This document shows positions 16,519 to 24,122 of a DNA stretch of 48,736 bases, piece after piece. This stretch comes from Prado023 sp964638055 (GTDB lineage: Bacteria; Actinomycetota; Actinomycetes; S36-B12; CAIYMF01). The stretch spans positions 1 to 48,736 of the forward strand of contig CAZWXF010000008.1 in NCBI GenBank assembly GCA_964638055.1, in the 5' to 3' direction. Below the pieces are notes generated by a model. It did no database searches. It saw nothing but the letters and a program-made list of their open reading frames with translations, and was not told the origin of the DNA. The first letter of the stretch is position 1. The number at the start of each line of letters is the position of its first letter. Both the position numbers and the translations under genes were made by a program.

Positions 16519-17445
16519 ATGTCACTGGGCGCCAAGATCCTGCTGCTCATCATCGTCGCGCCTGTGGTCGTGGCCCTGACCTGGGCCGTGCTGCGCGGGT
16601 CGATCGTGACCATCCCGATCAGCCGGCTCGGCCTGCTGGTCGTCCGCGGCCGTCCCACGGATCGCGTGCTGCTGCCGGGCCCTCACTGGGTGCCCGCCCT
16701 GCGCAAGCGCCAGGCCGTCGAGTATCCGGCGATCGAGCTCTCCTATCGGGCCAGCTTCGCGCCGCAACAGGTCGAGTCCTCGGCCGAGACGTATGGTCCA
16801 GCCCTCGCGGTGACCCTGGGGGATCGCGTCGAGGCCCACGTGGAGTACACCGTGCGCTTCCGCCTGGACCCGGCCCGTCTTCGCTCCGTGCACGAGCGCT
16901 TCGGTCCAGACGGGATCTGGGCGGTCGTGCGCGACGAGAGCGCCCGCGCGGTCACGCTGGAGCTGGCCAAGCCCGGATGCACGGTCGCCTCGGTGTTCGG
17001 TCGCGCGCGGGGCGAGCTCCAGGACCAGGTAGGCGGGGCTCTGACGAAGGCCCTCAACGAGATCGGGATCGTGATGACCAGGTTCAGCCTGGGTTCGGTG
17101 GACCTGGGGCGGACCGGGCAGACGATCCAGGCGGTCGCCCGGGCGCAGCTGGAGCTGGAGCGCGAGGAGGCCGAGGCTGCGACTCGCGCGGCCCGGGTCC
17201 GCAACGACTCCGAGCTCGCTCCCCAGATGACCTCGGTCGGGGAGATGGCGTTGCGCTACCGCCAGACGGACATGTGGCGTGACTTCCTCGCCCGACCCGA
17301 GACGATGCAGTTCGCCGTGCCCGCGCCCGGAGCGCAGACCGCGCCCCCGGCACCGGCCGTGCCCGGAGCAGTGCCCGCCATGCCGCATGATTCTGAGGTG
17401 GCCGGCACCACTGAGGCGCCGGTGGACGGAGGAAGCGTGGCGTGA
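16519..17445 (+). CDS. SPFH/band-7 (prohibitin/stomatin-like) membrane protein
   Basis: 308 residues: one N-terminal membrane helix (about 5-28), then a band-7 domain (about 35-210) with VTIPISRLGLLVVRGRPTDR, LPGPHWVPALRK and RVEAHVEYTVRFRLD. A charged helical region (LELEREEAEAATRAARVRND) and a Pro/Ala-rich tail follow. SPFH proteins organise membrane microdomains and scaffold other membrane proteins. Its stop overlaps the GTG of the next gene (GTGA), so the two products are likely made together and may interact. Start is placed by the leaderless -10 box. Confidence 0.82.
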   Translation: MSLGAKILLLIIVAPVVVALTWAVLRGSIVTIPISRLGLLVVRGRPTDRVLLPGPHWVPALRKRQAVEYPAIELSYRASFAPQQVESSAETYGPALAVTLGDRVEAHVEYTVRFRLDPARLRSVHERFGPDGIWAVVRDESARAVTLELAKPGCTVASVFGRARGELQDQVGGALTKALNEIGIVMTRFSLGSVDLGRTGQTIQAVARAQLELEREEAEAATRAARVRNDSELAPQMTSVGEMALRYRQTDMWRDFLARPETMQFAVPAPGAQTAPPAPAVPGAVPAMPHDSEVAGTTEAPVDGGSVA

Positions 17446-18116
17446 GCCCGGACAGCCAGAGGGGCAGGGGTGGGCCCATCGGCGATCGCCTGCTGGAGAT
17501 CGTCGCCGTGATGCTGCTGGGTATCGCGACCGTGGGCACGGCGTGGTGCGGCCTTCAGTCCACGCTGTGGAACGGCGAGCAGGACGACATCGTCCTGCAG
17601 GTCTCGAACGAGCAGGTCGACAGCTCCCGGCTCTTCGGCCTGGCCACCCAGGCGATCTCCTACGACGCCAGCATCATGTCGTCCTACGCCCAAGCGGTCC
17701 GGGCCGACGATGAGAAGCTCCAGCAGTTCTACCTCGACACGTTGGTGCGGCCCGAGTTCAAGCCGTTCCTCCTGGAGTGGCGCCGGCAGATCCAGGCGGG
17801 GGAGTCACAGCCGAACCTCCTGAGCGACCAGGAGTATCTCGACTCGGTCATGGCCGGGTATCACGCCTCGCAGGAGAGGGTCGCCGAGCTCGAGGCCCAG
17901 GCCTCTGAGGCGGGAGCCACGGGCAACGCCTACGTGCTGACCACGGTCCTGCTGGCCATCTCCCTGTTCTTCGCCGGTGTCACGGCATCGTTCCGGTATC
18001 CGATGGTCCGCACGGGCCTGCTGCTCGGATGCATCCTGGCGGTGGGGCTGGCCGGCCTGCGCATCGTCGACCTGCCGATCGCCGAGGCCACCAGCGCGAT
18101 CCTCCCGCTCGGCTGA
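17442..18116 (+). CDS. Membrane protein of unknown function, partner of the SPFH protein
   Basis: 224 residues: one N-terminal membrane helix (about 18-37: VAVMLLGIATVGTAWCGLQS), an extended soluble helical segment (about 45-160, charged, probably coiled), then helices at about 165-185 and 190-208. The C-terminus is IVDLPIAEATSAILPLG. The first-helix motif GTAWCG-Q---W-G-Q resembles a group of uncharacterised actinobacterial membrane proteins. It overlaps the SPFH gene by four bases. A decayed relative of its 3' end lies at 18430-18533. Confidence 0.78.
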   Translation: MSPDSQRGRGGPIGDRLLEIVAVMLLGIATVGTAWCGLQSTLWNGEQDDIVLQVSNEQVDSSRLFGLATQAISYDASIMSSYAQAVRADDEKLQQFYLDTLVRPEFKPFLLEWRRQIQAGESQPNLLSDQEYLDSVMAGYHASQERVAELEAQASEAGATGNAYVLTTVLLAISLFFAGVTASFRYPMVRTGLLLGCILAVGLAGLRIVDLPIAEATSAILPLG

Positions 18117-18230
18117 GCCTCGCAGGTTCCTGCCTGCAGTCCGTCGGGTGGTGAGGCCAGGTCCGAGACCTCCCCGCGACAGCTACTAGGGGTCAGGGGC
18201 CGCCGACGCCGCCCGGCATACGGTGCGCTC

Positions 18231-18312
18231 GGCGGGCTCGACCGGCGCGGGGGCGCGGGTCTCGACGGGCTCGACCGGCGCGGGTCTCGACGGGCTCGAC
18301 CGGCGCGGGGGC
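18231..18312 (-). repeat. Reverse-oriented dispersed repeat, 25-bp tandem units
   Basis: GGGTCTCGACGGGCTCGACCGGCGC occurs twice with a 25-bp period (cores at 18259 and 18284), with a partial copy before it. This is the reverse form of the repeat at the window's start. It lies between the SPFH operon and a gene remnant; 18117-18230 and 18313-18429 show nothing else I can name. Confidence 0.8.
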
Positions 18313-18429
18313 GAGCGCAAGGGGCGACTCACGGCGCAGGGTTCTCGGGTCAACCGGGCTGTGACCTGCGGTGATGCTGTTGGCGGGAGGCGGGTTCACG
18401 CACTGAGGGAATGCGCCGACTCAGGGCGT

Positions 18430-18533
18430 CTGCTGCTCGGATGAATCCTCGACAGTCGGGCTGGCTCGCCGGCCTCGGCATCATCGATGTGGCGATCACC
18501 GAGGCCACCAGCTCCATGCTGCCGCTCGGCTGA
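18430..18533 (+). pseudogene. Remnant 3' end of a paralogue of the upstream membrane-protein gene
   Basis: The 104 bases align with 18018-18116, the end of the gene at 17442-18116: both begin CTGCTGCTCGGATG and end CCGCTCGGCTGAGC, with small indels in the middle. The readable tail AGLGIIDVAITEATSSMLPL matches AGLRIVDLPIAEATSAILPL of the intact gene, and both then end in Gly-stop. The in-frame start of the remnant is broken by a stop (GGATGA) and an indel. It appears to be the last trace of a second copy. Confidence 0.72.
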
Positions 18534-18598
18534 GCGACGTTCGCCCAAGGGCCGCCTGTCTCCTGAGGGGCAGGGGGCTTGCCGCGGCGCGGGAGGCG

Positions 18599-19474
18599 TC
18601 AGCCGCGGGCCCGCGGCGCGCTGCGCGAGCCGCGTTGCGCGGGCGGCGCGGCGAACAGGCCCAGCTCGTGGAGTCGCCACAGCCGTCGGACCGTCCAGGG
18701 GTGGCTCATGTTGAGCTGGGACAGCTCGACCCAGAAGCCGCCGAGCTGGCGGCCCTGCTCGACGAGTTCTGGCACCGTGACCTGGTCGTGGGCGTAGCGG
18801 CCTGCGGCGAGCAGGACCAGCCCCTTCTCGCCCTGGGGCTCCATCGTGGCGCCGTTGCGATCGCAGGAGTACTCCCGCAGACGCGAGAGCGTCGGGCCGA
18901 GGATCGGGATGAGCTGCGAGAAGCAGATGGACAGCTGGTACCACAGCGCGACATGGCCGAGGCGGATGTGGGCAGCCTCGTGGCCGAGGATGAAGCGTAG
19001 TCCGGCCCGGTTGCCGTCGCGCAGGTTCGCGAACAGCTCGTTGCTGATGACGACATAGCTGTTGTTCAGGCCCGACTGGGCAGCGAAGGCGTTGAGCGTC
19101 CCATTTCCGTTCGCCAGGTAGATGTCTGGGACCGCCCGCATGCCCAGGCGCTGGGCGATCTCATGGATCCATGCGTGGATCTCCGGGAACTGCGTGCGGG
19201 AGAGCGCCACTGTCGTGCCCTGGATGGCGGCACGCTGGATCTGTCGGACGATCATGAGGCCGGGGACGACCGCCAGGAGCACCCAGGCCGCGGCGCTCAC
19301 GATCGTCGTGGCCTCCTCGGCGTTGTAGTTCGCGAAGACCTCCCGCGGCCCCGACGCGAGCCAGACCAGCAGGGCCACGAGCTGCAGGTTGAGCAGCACC
19401 ATGACGACGTACATGGGCATCTCCGCCGGATGTCGCAGAGGGCCAGCCTGGGCCGGCTGCTGGTGGCTTGCCAC
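18599..19474 (-). CDS. M48 family metallopeptidase (HtpX-like)
   Basis: 291 residues. Two membrane helices lie near residues 20-41 and 56-76, then a zinc protease domain with HEAAH (His165, Glu166, His169) and third ligand Glu201 in EYSCDRNGA. M48 proteases such as HtpX degrade or process membrane proteins at the cytoplasmic membrane. NGNGTLNAFA is also typical. The GTG at 19474 is chosen because GAGGA lies 5 bases before it. The C-terminus is Arg-rich. It converges on the decayed paralogue remnant. Confidence 0.88.
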   Translation of the reverse strand: MASHQQPAQAGPLRHPAEMPMYVVMVLLNLQLVALLVWLASGPREVFANYNAEEATTIVSAAAWVLLAVVPGLMIVRQIQRAAIQGTTVALSRTQFPEIHAWIHEIAQRLGMRAVPDIYLANGNGTLNAFAAQSGLNNSYVVISNELFANLRDGNRAGLRFILGHEAAHIRLGHVALWYQLSICFSQLIPILGPTLSRLREYSCDRNGATMEPQGEKGLVLLAAGRYAHDQVTVPELVEQGRQLGGFWVELSQLNMSHPWTVRRLWRLHELGLFAAPPAQRGSRSAPRARG

Positions 19475-19568
19475 GGTGTTCCTCACGTAGTGGGTCGGGT
19501 GCCCACGAACGTTACCCTGACCGGCTGACAACGCTGCGGACTCGATCGCTCGGCTCCTCGCCGGTCGT

Positions 19569-19778
19569 CGCCGTGTCAGTAGTCGTCCGACCCCGAGCGG
19601 CCGGAGCCAGAGCTGTCATCGTCNNNNNNNNNNNNNNNNNNNNNNNNNNNNNNNNNNNNNNNNNNNNNNNNNNNNNNNNNNNNNNNNNNNNNNNNNNNNN
19701 NNNNNNNNNNNNNNNNNNNNNNNCGCCGTGTCAGTAGTCGTCCGACCCCGAGCGGCCGGAGCCAGAGCTGTCATCGTC
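19569..19778. repeat. 55-bp identical sequence on both sides of the second gap
   Basis: The 55 bases just before the gap (19569-19623) are the same as the 55 bases just after it (19724-19778), both starting CGCCGTGTCAGTAGTCGTCC. This encodes the C-terminal end of the minus-strand gene at 19731-20246. It is either a true tandem repeat or an unmerged contig overlap. Confidence 0.9.
19624..19723. other. Assembly gap (100 N)
   Basis: Exactly 100 N, flanked by identical 55-bp ends. The gap is likely a placeholder between overlapping contig ends, so no DNA may be missing. The region 19475-19568 shows no gene. Confidence 0.98.
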
Positions 19779-20246
19779 ATGGCCCGACCCGGAGCGGCCG
19801 GAACCCGAGCTGTCGTCATCGTCGCGCGATCCCGAGTGGCCGGAGCCCGAGTTGTCGTCGGACCCGTTCCTGTTGCGGTTGCGCCGCTGGTGGCCGTTGT
19901 CGTCGTCGTCCTCGTCGTCGGTCGCGGATCTCGTGGCCGCGGGTGTCGGTCCTGACGCTGGCGCCGGGGTGTTGGCGGAGGCCCGTGGCGTCGGGGAAGG
20001 CTGTGTGGCAGGTGGCGCGGTCGTCCCCGGGCTGCCCTCCGCGACCGCTACCGGCGAGGCCGAGGGACTGCCCCCAGGGGTGGTGCCGGTGCCTGCGGGC
20101 TCGATGGTTGCCTGGGGCTGGCCGGAGTCGACCGCAGTGACAGCTCCGACAGGAGCCTGAGGGACATCAAGGACCACCTTGTAGGCGGCGGCCCCGAGCA
20201 GGGCACTGGCCAGCAGCGCCGCGGTCCAGCCGAGGATGGTGCGCAT
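19731..20246 (-). CDS. Membrane-anchored or secreted Ser/Gly/Asp-rich low-complexity protein
   Basis: 171 residues: an N-terminal hydrophobic segment (about 5-23), a Pro/Ser/Thr-rich stretch (about 45-105), an acidic run, an Asn/Arg segment, and a repeated C-terminal part built on DDDDSSGSGRSGSG and DDDSSGSGRSGSDDY. No enzyme domain is visible. It could be a surface spacer or ion-binding tail. GAGAGG lies 5 bases before the ATG. It is divergent from the electron-transfer operon, 157 bp away. Because its repeated 3' end is duplicated at a gap, the true length of the repeat tract is uncertain. Confidence 0.7.
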   Translation of the reverse strand: MRTILGWTAALLASALLGAAAYKVVLDVPQAPVGAVTAVDSGQPQATIEPAGTGTTPGGSPSASPVAVAEGSPGTTAPPATQPSPTPRASANTPAPASGPTPAATRSATDDEDDDDNGHQRRNRNRNGSDDNSGSGHSGSRDDDDSSGSGRSGSGHDDDSSGSGRSGSDDY

Positions 20247-20403
20247 CGTCGCCTCTCAGGGGGGCTCGTCTGCCGACGATTGTCCGCCCAGTGCGGGTCA
20301 TCCCGCAGCCAGATCCGTGCAAAGCCCGTGTCAAGCGGCACTTGGCGAAGGCTTGCCGCGCAAGGCCACACGCCCTTTCGGGCAGTGGGTCCACGATCGA
20401 TGC

Positions 20404-20865
20404 ATGGCACCGGACCAGCACTTGGCTCCCAGGCTCGCGGCACTGTCCGCTGCCGGCGGTCTGGTCCTCGCCAGCGGTGTCGCGATGGGAGTGCTGACTG
20501 CTCAGCTGCAGAGCCCGGTCGTCGACGGACCGGCCGTGCCCGTCCCGGCGGACAGCGCCCTGCCGACGCCGACTTCGGCGGGCGGGCTGGTCCCGGTGCC
20601 CGGGGCAGCGCCGGCCCCGGATCTGGACGCGGCGGTCGCCGCTGGGGAGTCGGTCCCGGGGGCGCTGGCCCCCGATCGCCCGGACCCGGGGGTTGTCGCT
20701 CCGGAAGCGGCGCCCCGCAGGGCGGAGGTCCCGGCTCCGCGAGCGGCGTCGGACGCCGAGGCGTCCCAGCCGCCGGCACGCGCCCCGGGGCTCCAAGCGC
20801 CGGCTGCTGCCCCGCAGTCCTCGACCCGCACCGCGCCTCGGGCTCTCAGGTCGCAGGCGTCATGA
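20404..20865 (+). CDS. Anchored Pro/Ala-rich protein, first gene of the electron-transfer operon
   Basis: 153 residues: a short basic start, one hydrophobic helix (about 11-30: LAALSAAGGLVLASGVAMGV), then a disordered Pro/Ala-rich extracellular-type tail. In comparable actinobacterial clusters the first gene encodes an FMN-binding-domain protein. I find no FMN_bind flavinylation motif (Asp/Ser-Gly-Ala-Thr type) here, so that role is not supported. The stop overlaps the apbE start (ATGA). A CACGAT box lies 6 bases before the ATG and no Shine-Dalgarno site is seen, so a leaderless start is possible. Confidence 0.68.
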   Translation: MAPDQHLAPRLAALSAAGGLVLASGVAMGVLTAQLQSPVVDGPAVPVPADSALPTPTSAGGLVPVPGAAPAPDLDAAVAAGESVPGALAPDRPDPGVVAPEAAPRRAEVPAPRAASDAEASQPPARAPGLQAPAAAPQSSTRTAPRALRSQAS

Positions 20866-21962
20866 GCACCGTCGTCGTCTCAGATCAGCGGTGGCTCACC
20901 ACGCTGGCCGTGACCGTGCGCTCCGACGGCCGCTCGCCACGGGTGATGCGCACGTGGGCAGGAGATCGCCTCCGGGAGGAGGCGGACCGGCTCGAGCTGG
21001 CGGCAAGCCGATTCCGGCCGGACTCCGAGATCAGCCGGGTGAATGCCGCCCCCGGTCGCTGGACGGATGTCTCACCTCTCCTCCGCACACTCCTGGGTCT
21101 TGGCCTCGTCGCCGCGGAGCTCACGGACGGTCTGTGCCACCCGGCTCTCGGTCGGCAGGTGGACGCGGCCGGGTACCGGCAGTGGGCAGCGGCGAACAGG
21201 TGCACAGCCGCCGGGGACTCCCCTGGGGCCACCCGACGACACGGCTCGCGGCCTGCGGTCACCGGCCGGGCGGGCGAGGCGACGGGCGAGGCGGGAACTG
21301 CCCAGCCGGGAACCGCCGGGCCCGGCGCTACGGAGCCGTCCCGAACCGCTGAGGCGGATGGCGTCCCGCCCGGCGTCGTGGATTGGCGCGCCATCGAGCT
21401 GGTCGGCGACCGGGTCCGCATCCCCCCGGGCGCGGAGCTGGACCTGGGCGCCATCGCGAAGGCGTGGCTCGCCGACCGCCTCGCGGAGGCCCTCGCCGAG
21501 GACCTGGCGGCGGATGTCGTGGCGAACATGGGCGGTGACCTCCGCGCGATCTCGTCGGGGACTCCCTGGACCGTCGGCGTGGACCACGGCGGAATGGACC
21601 AGGGCCGAGTCGCGGCGCGGGAGGACCTGCTCGTGACCGACTGCGCCCTGGCCACGAGCAGCCGAGGCAGGCGCCGGTGGACCTGTGGGGGCCGGGACGC
21701 CCACCACCTCATCGATCCGCGCACGGGGCGTCCCGCGAAGTCCCCGTGGCTGGCCGTCTCCGTCCTGGCCGCTGACGCGGTCCAGGCGAATGCCGCCGCA
21801 AGTGCGGCCCTGGTCCTGGGGGCTCCGGCTCCCACCTGGCTGGCCGGCACCGGACTCGACGGCCTGTTCACCGCCGCGGATGGACCGATCCTGCGGGTGG
21901 GCAGCTGGCCGACGACCTGGCGGATCTCCGTGAGCGGGATCGGAGGTGGCCCATGCCTCTGA
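20862..21962 (+). CDS. apbE: ApbE-type FAD:protein FMN transferase
   Basis: 366 residues. ApbE covalently attaches FMN from FAD to Ser/Thr of a target protein, using Mg2+. Seen: FRPDSEISRVNA, LDLGAIAKAWLADRLA, ANMGGDLRAI, ATSS with HHLIDPRTGRP, and ADAVQANAAASAALVLG, which fit the substrate and metal-binding blocks. A ~60-residue disordered insertion (about 108-168, Gly/Ala/Thr/Pro-rich) splits the domain and is unusual. No lipobox or signal peptide is visible, so it may act in the cytoplasm. It overlaps its neighbours on both sides, which makes co-expression very likely. Confidence 0.85.
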   Translation: MSTVVVSDQRWLTTLAVTVRSDGRSPRVMRTWAGDRLREEADRLELAASRFRPDSEISRVNAAPGRWTDVSPLLRTLLGLGLVAAELTDGLCHPALGRQVDAAGYRQWAAANRCTAAGDSPGATRRHGSRPAVTGRAGEATGEAGTAQPGTAGPGATEPSRTAEADGVPPGVVDWRAIELVGDRVRIPPGAELDLGAIAKAWLADRLAEALAEDLAADVVANMGGDLRAISSGTPWTVGVDHGGMDQGRVAAREDLLVTDCALATSSRGRRRWTCGGRDAHHLIDPRTGRPAKSPWLAVSVLAADAVQANAAASAALVLGAPAPTWLAGTGLDGLFTAADGPILRVGSWPTTWRISVSGIGGGPCL

Positions 21963-22513
21963 CATGGCTGCTCATGCGCGCCTCCGGAATCGTGGCGCTC
22001 GTCGTCCTCACCCTCTCGGTGGTGCTGGGGCTCGTCGGCCCGACGCTGCGCCCCTCCACCAGACTCGCCACCATCACGGTGCACCGTGCGTCTGCGGCCG
22101 TCGGGACGGTCCTCATCGCGCTGCACGTGGTCCTGGCGGTCCTGGACGAGTTCGTCGACGTGCCCCTCATCGCGGTCGTGGTCCCGGGGTCATCCCCGTG
22201 GCAGCGCGTCGGGATCGCGCTGGGGGCTGTAGCCGTCGACCTGCTCCTCGCCGTCGTCATCACTGCAACCCTGCGAACGAGACTCGGCCACTCCTGGCGG
22301 CGCGTGCACCTGCTCGCGTACGGGGTGTGGACCGCCGTGGTGGCCCATGCGCTCCTGGTCGGCACCGACACCGATCTCGTTCGCTGGACCTGCCTCGGTT
22401 CAGTGGTGATCGTGCTGGCCGCAGCGTCCGTGCGCCTGCTTCGCCGCCCCGCGACATCGTCGGCTGAGGCGGCCCGGGCCCGGGAAGCCGACCTGACCGG
22501 AGCGTCGGGATGA
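21953..22513 (+). CDS. Ferric-reductase-like transmembrane cytochrome
   Basis: 186 residues with about five membrane helices. His44, His58, His119 and His132 give two 13-14-residue-spaced pairs on different helices, the pattern expected for two b-type haems in the ferric-reductase-like domain. It lacks the usual C-terminal FAD/NAD(P)H domain, so it would receive electrons from partner proteins. It begins inside the end of apbE, with GGAGG upstream, and its stop overlaps the next start (ATGA). The role as the membrane electron conduit is inference from family and context. Confidence 0.78.
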   Translation: MPLTWLLMRASGIVALVVLTLSVVLGLVGPTLRPSTRLATITVHRASAAVGTVLIALHVVLAVLDEFVDVPLIAVVVPGSSPWQRVGIALGAVAVDLLLAVVITATLRTRLGHSWRRVHLLAYGVWTAVVAHALLVGTDTDLVRWTCLGSVVIVLAAASVRLLRRPATSSAEAARAREADLTGASG

Positions 22514-23871
22514 CCACGACCAGCACGCTCAACAGCCCGGGCGCCCTCGCGCCTGCGGGCGGGTCTTGCAACCCGGCGCCGATGGAGGGCGGCCACGCGC
22601 CCGGGGGGGCGCCGACGGCGCTCGGGTGGACTCCCGGGCTGCCGACCGGAACCCCGGCATCGTTGGGTCTGGTGGGCCTGCCGGGCGTCGCCGTGGGCAG
22701 CCGACCCCCGGGACCTCTCCCGCGCGTGCTCCTCGCCCCTGGGTCGCTGCTGCTGATCGGCGCCGTCCCCGGGCAGCCGACGTCGCTGTCCGAGCATCGC
22801 TCGACGTGGGGTCCCCAGCCGGGCCTCGCCCTGCCGGACCTGATCCGCGTCGCTGAGCTGGCGGGCATCGTGGGTGCGGGCGGGGCGCAGTTCCCCTTCG
22901 CCCGCAAGCTGGCCTCGCTCGGCACCATGCCGGTCTGGGCCGTCGTCGTGAACGGTTCGGAGGGGGAGTCCGCCAGCGGCAAGGACGGAGTGCTGCTCAC
23001 CCACGTACCGCATCTCGTCCTCGACGGGGCCGTCGCGGCCGGGCACGCGCTGGGCGGCGCAAGGGTGGTCGTCCGGGTGAGCCAGGATCGTCCCGACCTC
23101 GCCGCCGCCCTGGCCCAGGCGGTGGCCGAGCGCCCCGACGGTGGCCGGATCGAGGTCTCGATCGGGCCGGCGCGGTTCGCGGCGGGGGAGGCCTCCGCCG
23201 TCATCCGGGCGCTTCGAGGGGGTCCCGCGTTGCCCGGCGACCTCGGCCGACCCCCGCAGGTGCGCGTCGGCCTCAGGCGGCGCCGGGAGGCGGTGCTCCT
23301 GTCGAACGTGGAGACGTTCGCGAGACTTGCCGTCGCGACCCGCGAGATCCGCAGCCAGAGCGCCCTGCTCAGCCTGTCCGGGGCCGTCCCCAGGCCCGGA
23401 GTCCTCGAGGTGGAACGAGCGGAGACGCTCGGAGGCGTGCTTGCCCTCGCCGGAGGACCCGTCGGACACCCACGTCTGCTCGTCACAGGCGGCTGGCACG
23501 GACGCTGGCTCGCCTGGGACGCTCGTGCCGCGGGGACTGCCCTGGATCCCCGGTCCCTGGGCGACGCCGGCGGTCGCTGGGGAGCCGGGGCGTTCATCTG
23601 GGTGCCCGAGGAGATCACCGGGCTGCAGGCGCTGGCAGCCGTGGCGGGCACCCTCGCGGCCGGGAGTGCCGGCCAGTGCGGTCCCTGCGCGCGCGGCCTG
23701 CCCGAGCTCGCCGTGCTCCTGGCGCGGACTGCCGCAGGAACGCGCCTGCCCGACCGAGCGGCCGTGGAAGCGGCTGCCCGCGACATCGAGGGCAGGGGGC
23801 TGTGTGCCCACCCCAGCGCTGCCATCGCGGCCGTCCGCAGCGCACTGGACCTCCTGGGAGCCCGGCCATGA
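22510..23871 (+). CDS. NuoF-like flavin/iron-sulphur electron-transfer protein (SLBB/Fe-S domains)
   Basis: 453 residues. After a ~100-residue variable N-terminus comes an FMN/NADH-binding-like region (GIVGAGGAQFPFARKL, VVVNGSEGES, LSNVETFARL), then an SLBB-like part and a C-terminal Fe-S region. NuoF uses ESCGKCTPC plus a distal Cys; here it reads GSAGQCGPC (Cys390, Cys393) with Cys432 in GRGLCAHP, so one of four cluster ligands is replaced. I recall the same replacement in actinobacterial relatives. It probably passes electrons between NAD(P)H or ferredoxin and the membrane protein. It overlaps both neighbours by four bases. Confidence 0.8.
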   Translation: MTTTSTLNSPGALAPAGGSCNPAPMEGGHAPGGAPTALGWTPGLPTGTPASLGLVGLPGVAVGSRPPGPLPRVLLAPGSLLLIGAVPGQPTSLSEHRSTWGPQPGLALPDLIRVAELAGIVGAGGAQFPFARKLASLGTMPVWAVVVNGSEGESASGKDGVLLTHVPHLVLDGAVAAGHALGGARVVVRVSQDRPDLAAALAQAVAERPDGGRIEVSIGPARFAAGEASAVIRALRGGPALPGDLGRPPQVRVGLRRRREAVLLSNVETFARLAVATREIRSQSALLSLSGAVPRPGVLEVERAETLGGVLALAGGPVGHPRLLVTGGWHGRWLAWDARAAGTALDPRSLGDAGGRWGAGAFIWVPEEITGLQALAAVAGTLAAGSAGQCGPCARGLPELAVLLARTAAGTRLPDRAAVEAAARDIEGRGLCAHPSAAIAAVRSALDLLGARP

Positions 23872-24113
23872 GCCGACTCGTCGTGGACTGGAGCCTCTGC
23901 GCCGGCGAGGGCGTGTGCGCGGCTGCGCTCGGCGAGGTGGTCGCGATGGACACATGGGGCTACCCCCGCGGCGTGGACGCCCGGGGCGTGCCGATCGCCG
24001 GGGAGCTCGAGGGAGCTGCACGGCTGGCCGTCCTCTCCTGCCCCCGGGCCGCCCTGCGCCTCCTGCCCGACCGGCCGGCTGAGGTCGGGTCTGGGCCTCG
24101 GCAGGGCGGTTAG
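23868..24113 (+). CDS. Small single-cluster ferredoxin
   Basis: 81 residues. Cys11, Cys17 (CAGEGVC) and Cys58 (SCPRAAL) are the only cysteines and fit a 3Fe-4S ferredoxin, or a 4Fe-4S one with a non-Cys ligand. It would carry low-potential electrons to or from the NuoF-like protein, whose stop overlaps its ATG by four bases. It ends at the promoter of the following two-component system; its TAG stop is part of the predicted -10 box. Confidence 0.82.
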   Translation: MSRLVVDWSLCAGEGVCAAALGEVVAMDTWGYPRGVDARGVPIAGELEGAARLAVLSCPRAALRLLPDRPAEVGSGPRQGG

Positions 24114-24116
24114 GGT
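24111..24116 (+). promoter_or_regulatory. Predicted -10 box, leaderless promoter of the two-component system
   Basis: TAGGGT followed by GGCGGC and the GTG at 24123. It suggests that regulator and kinase can be transcribed separately from the upstream electron-transfer genes. Confidence 0.5.
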
Positions 24117-24122
24117 GGCGGC

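Noticed and set aside
20404..20865. FMN-binding-domain protein expected at the head of an ApbE operon
   Set aside because: The sequence is a single anchor followed by Pro/Ala-rich low complexity, with no flavinylation motif.
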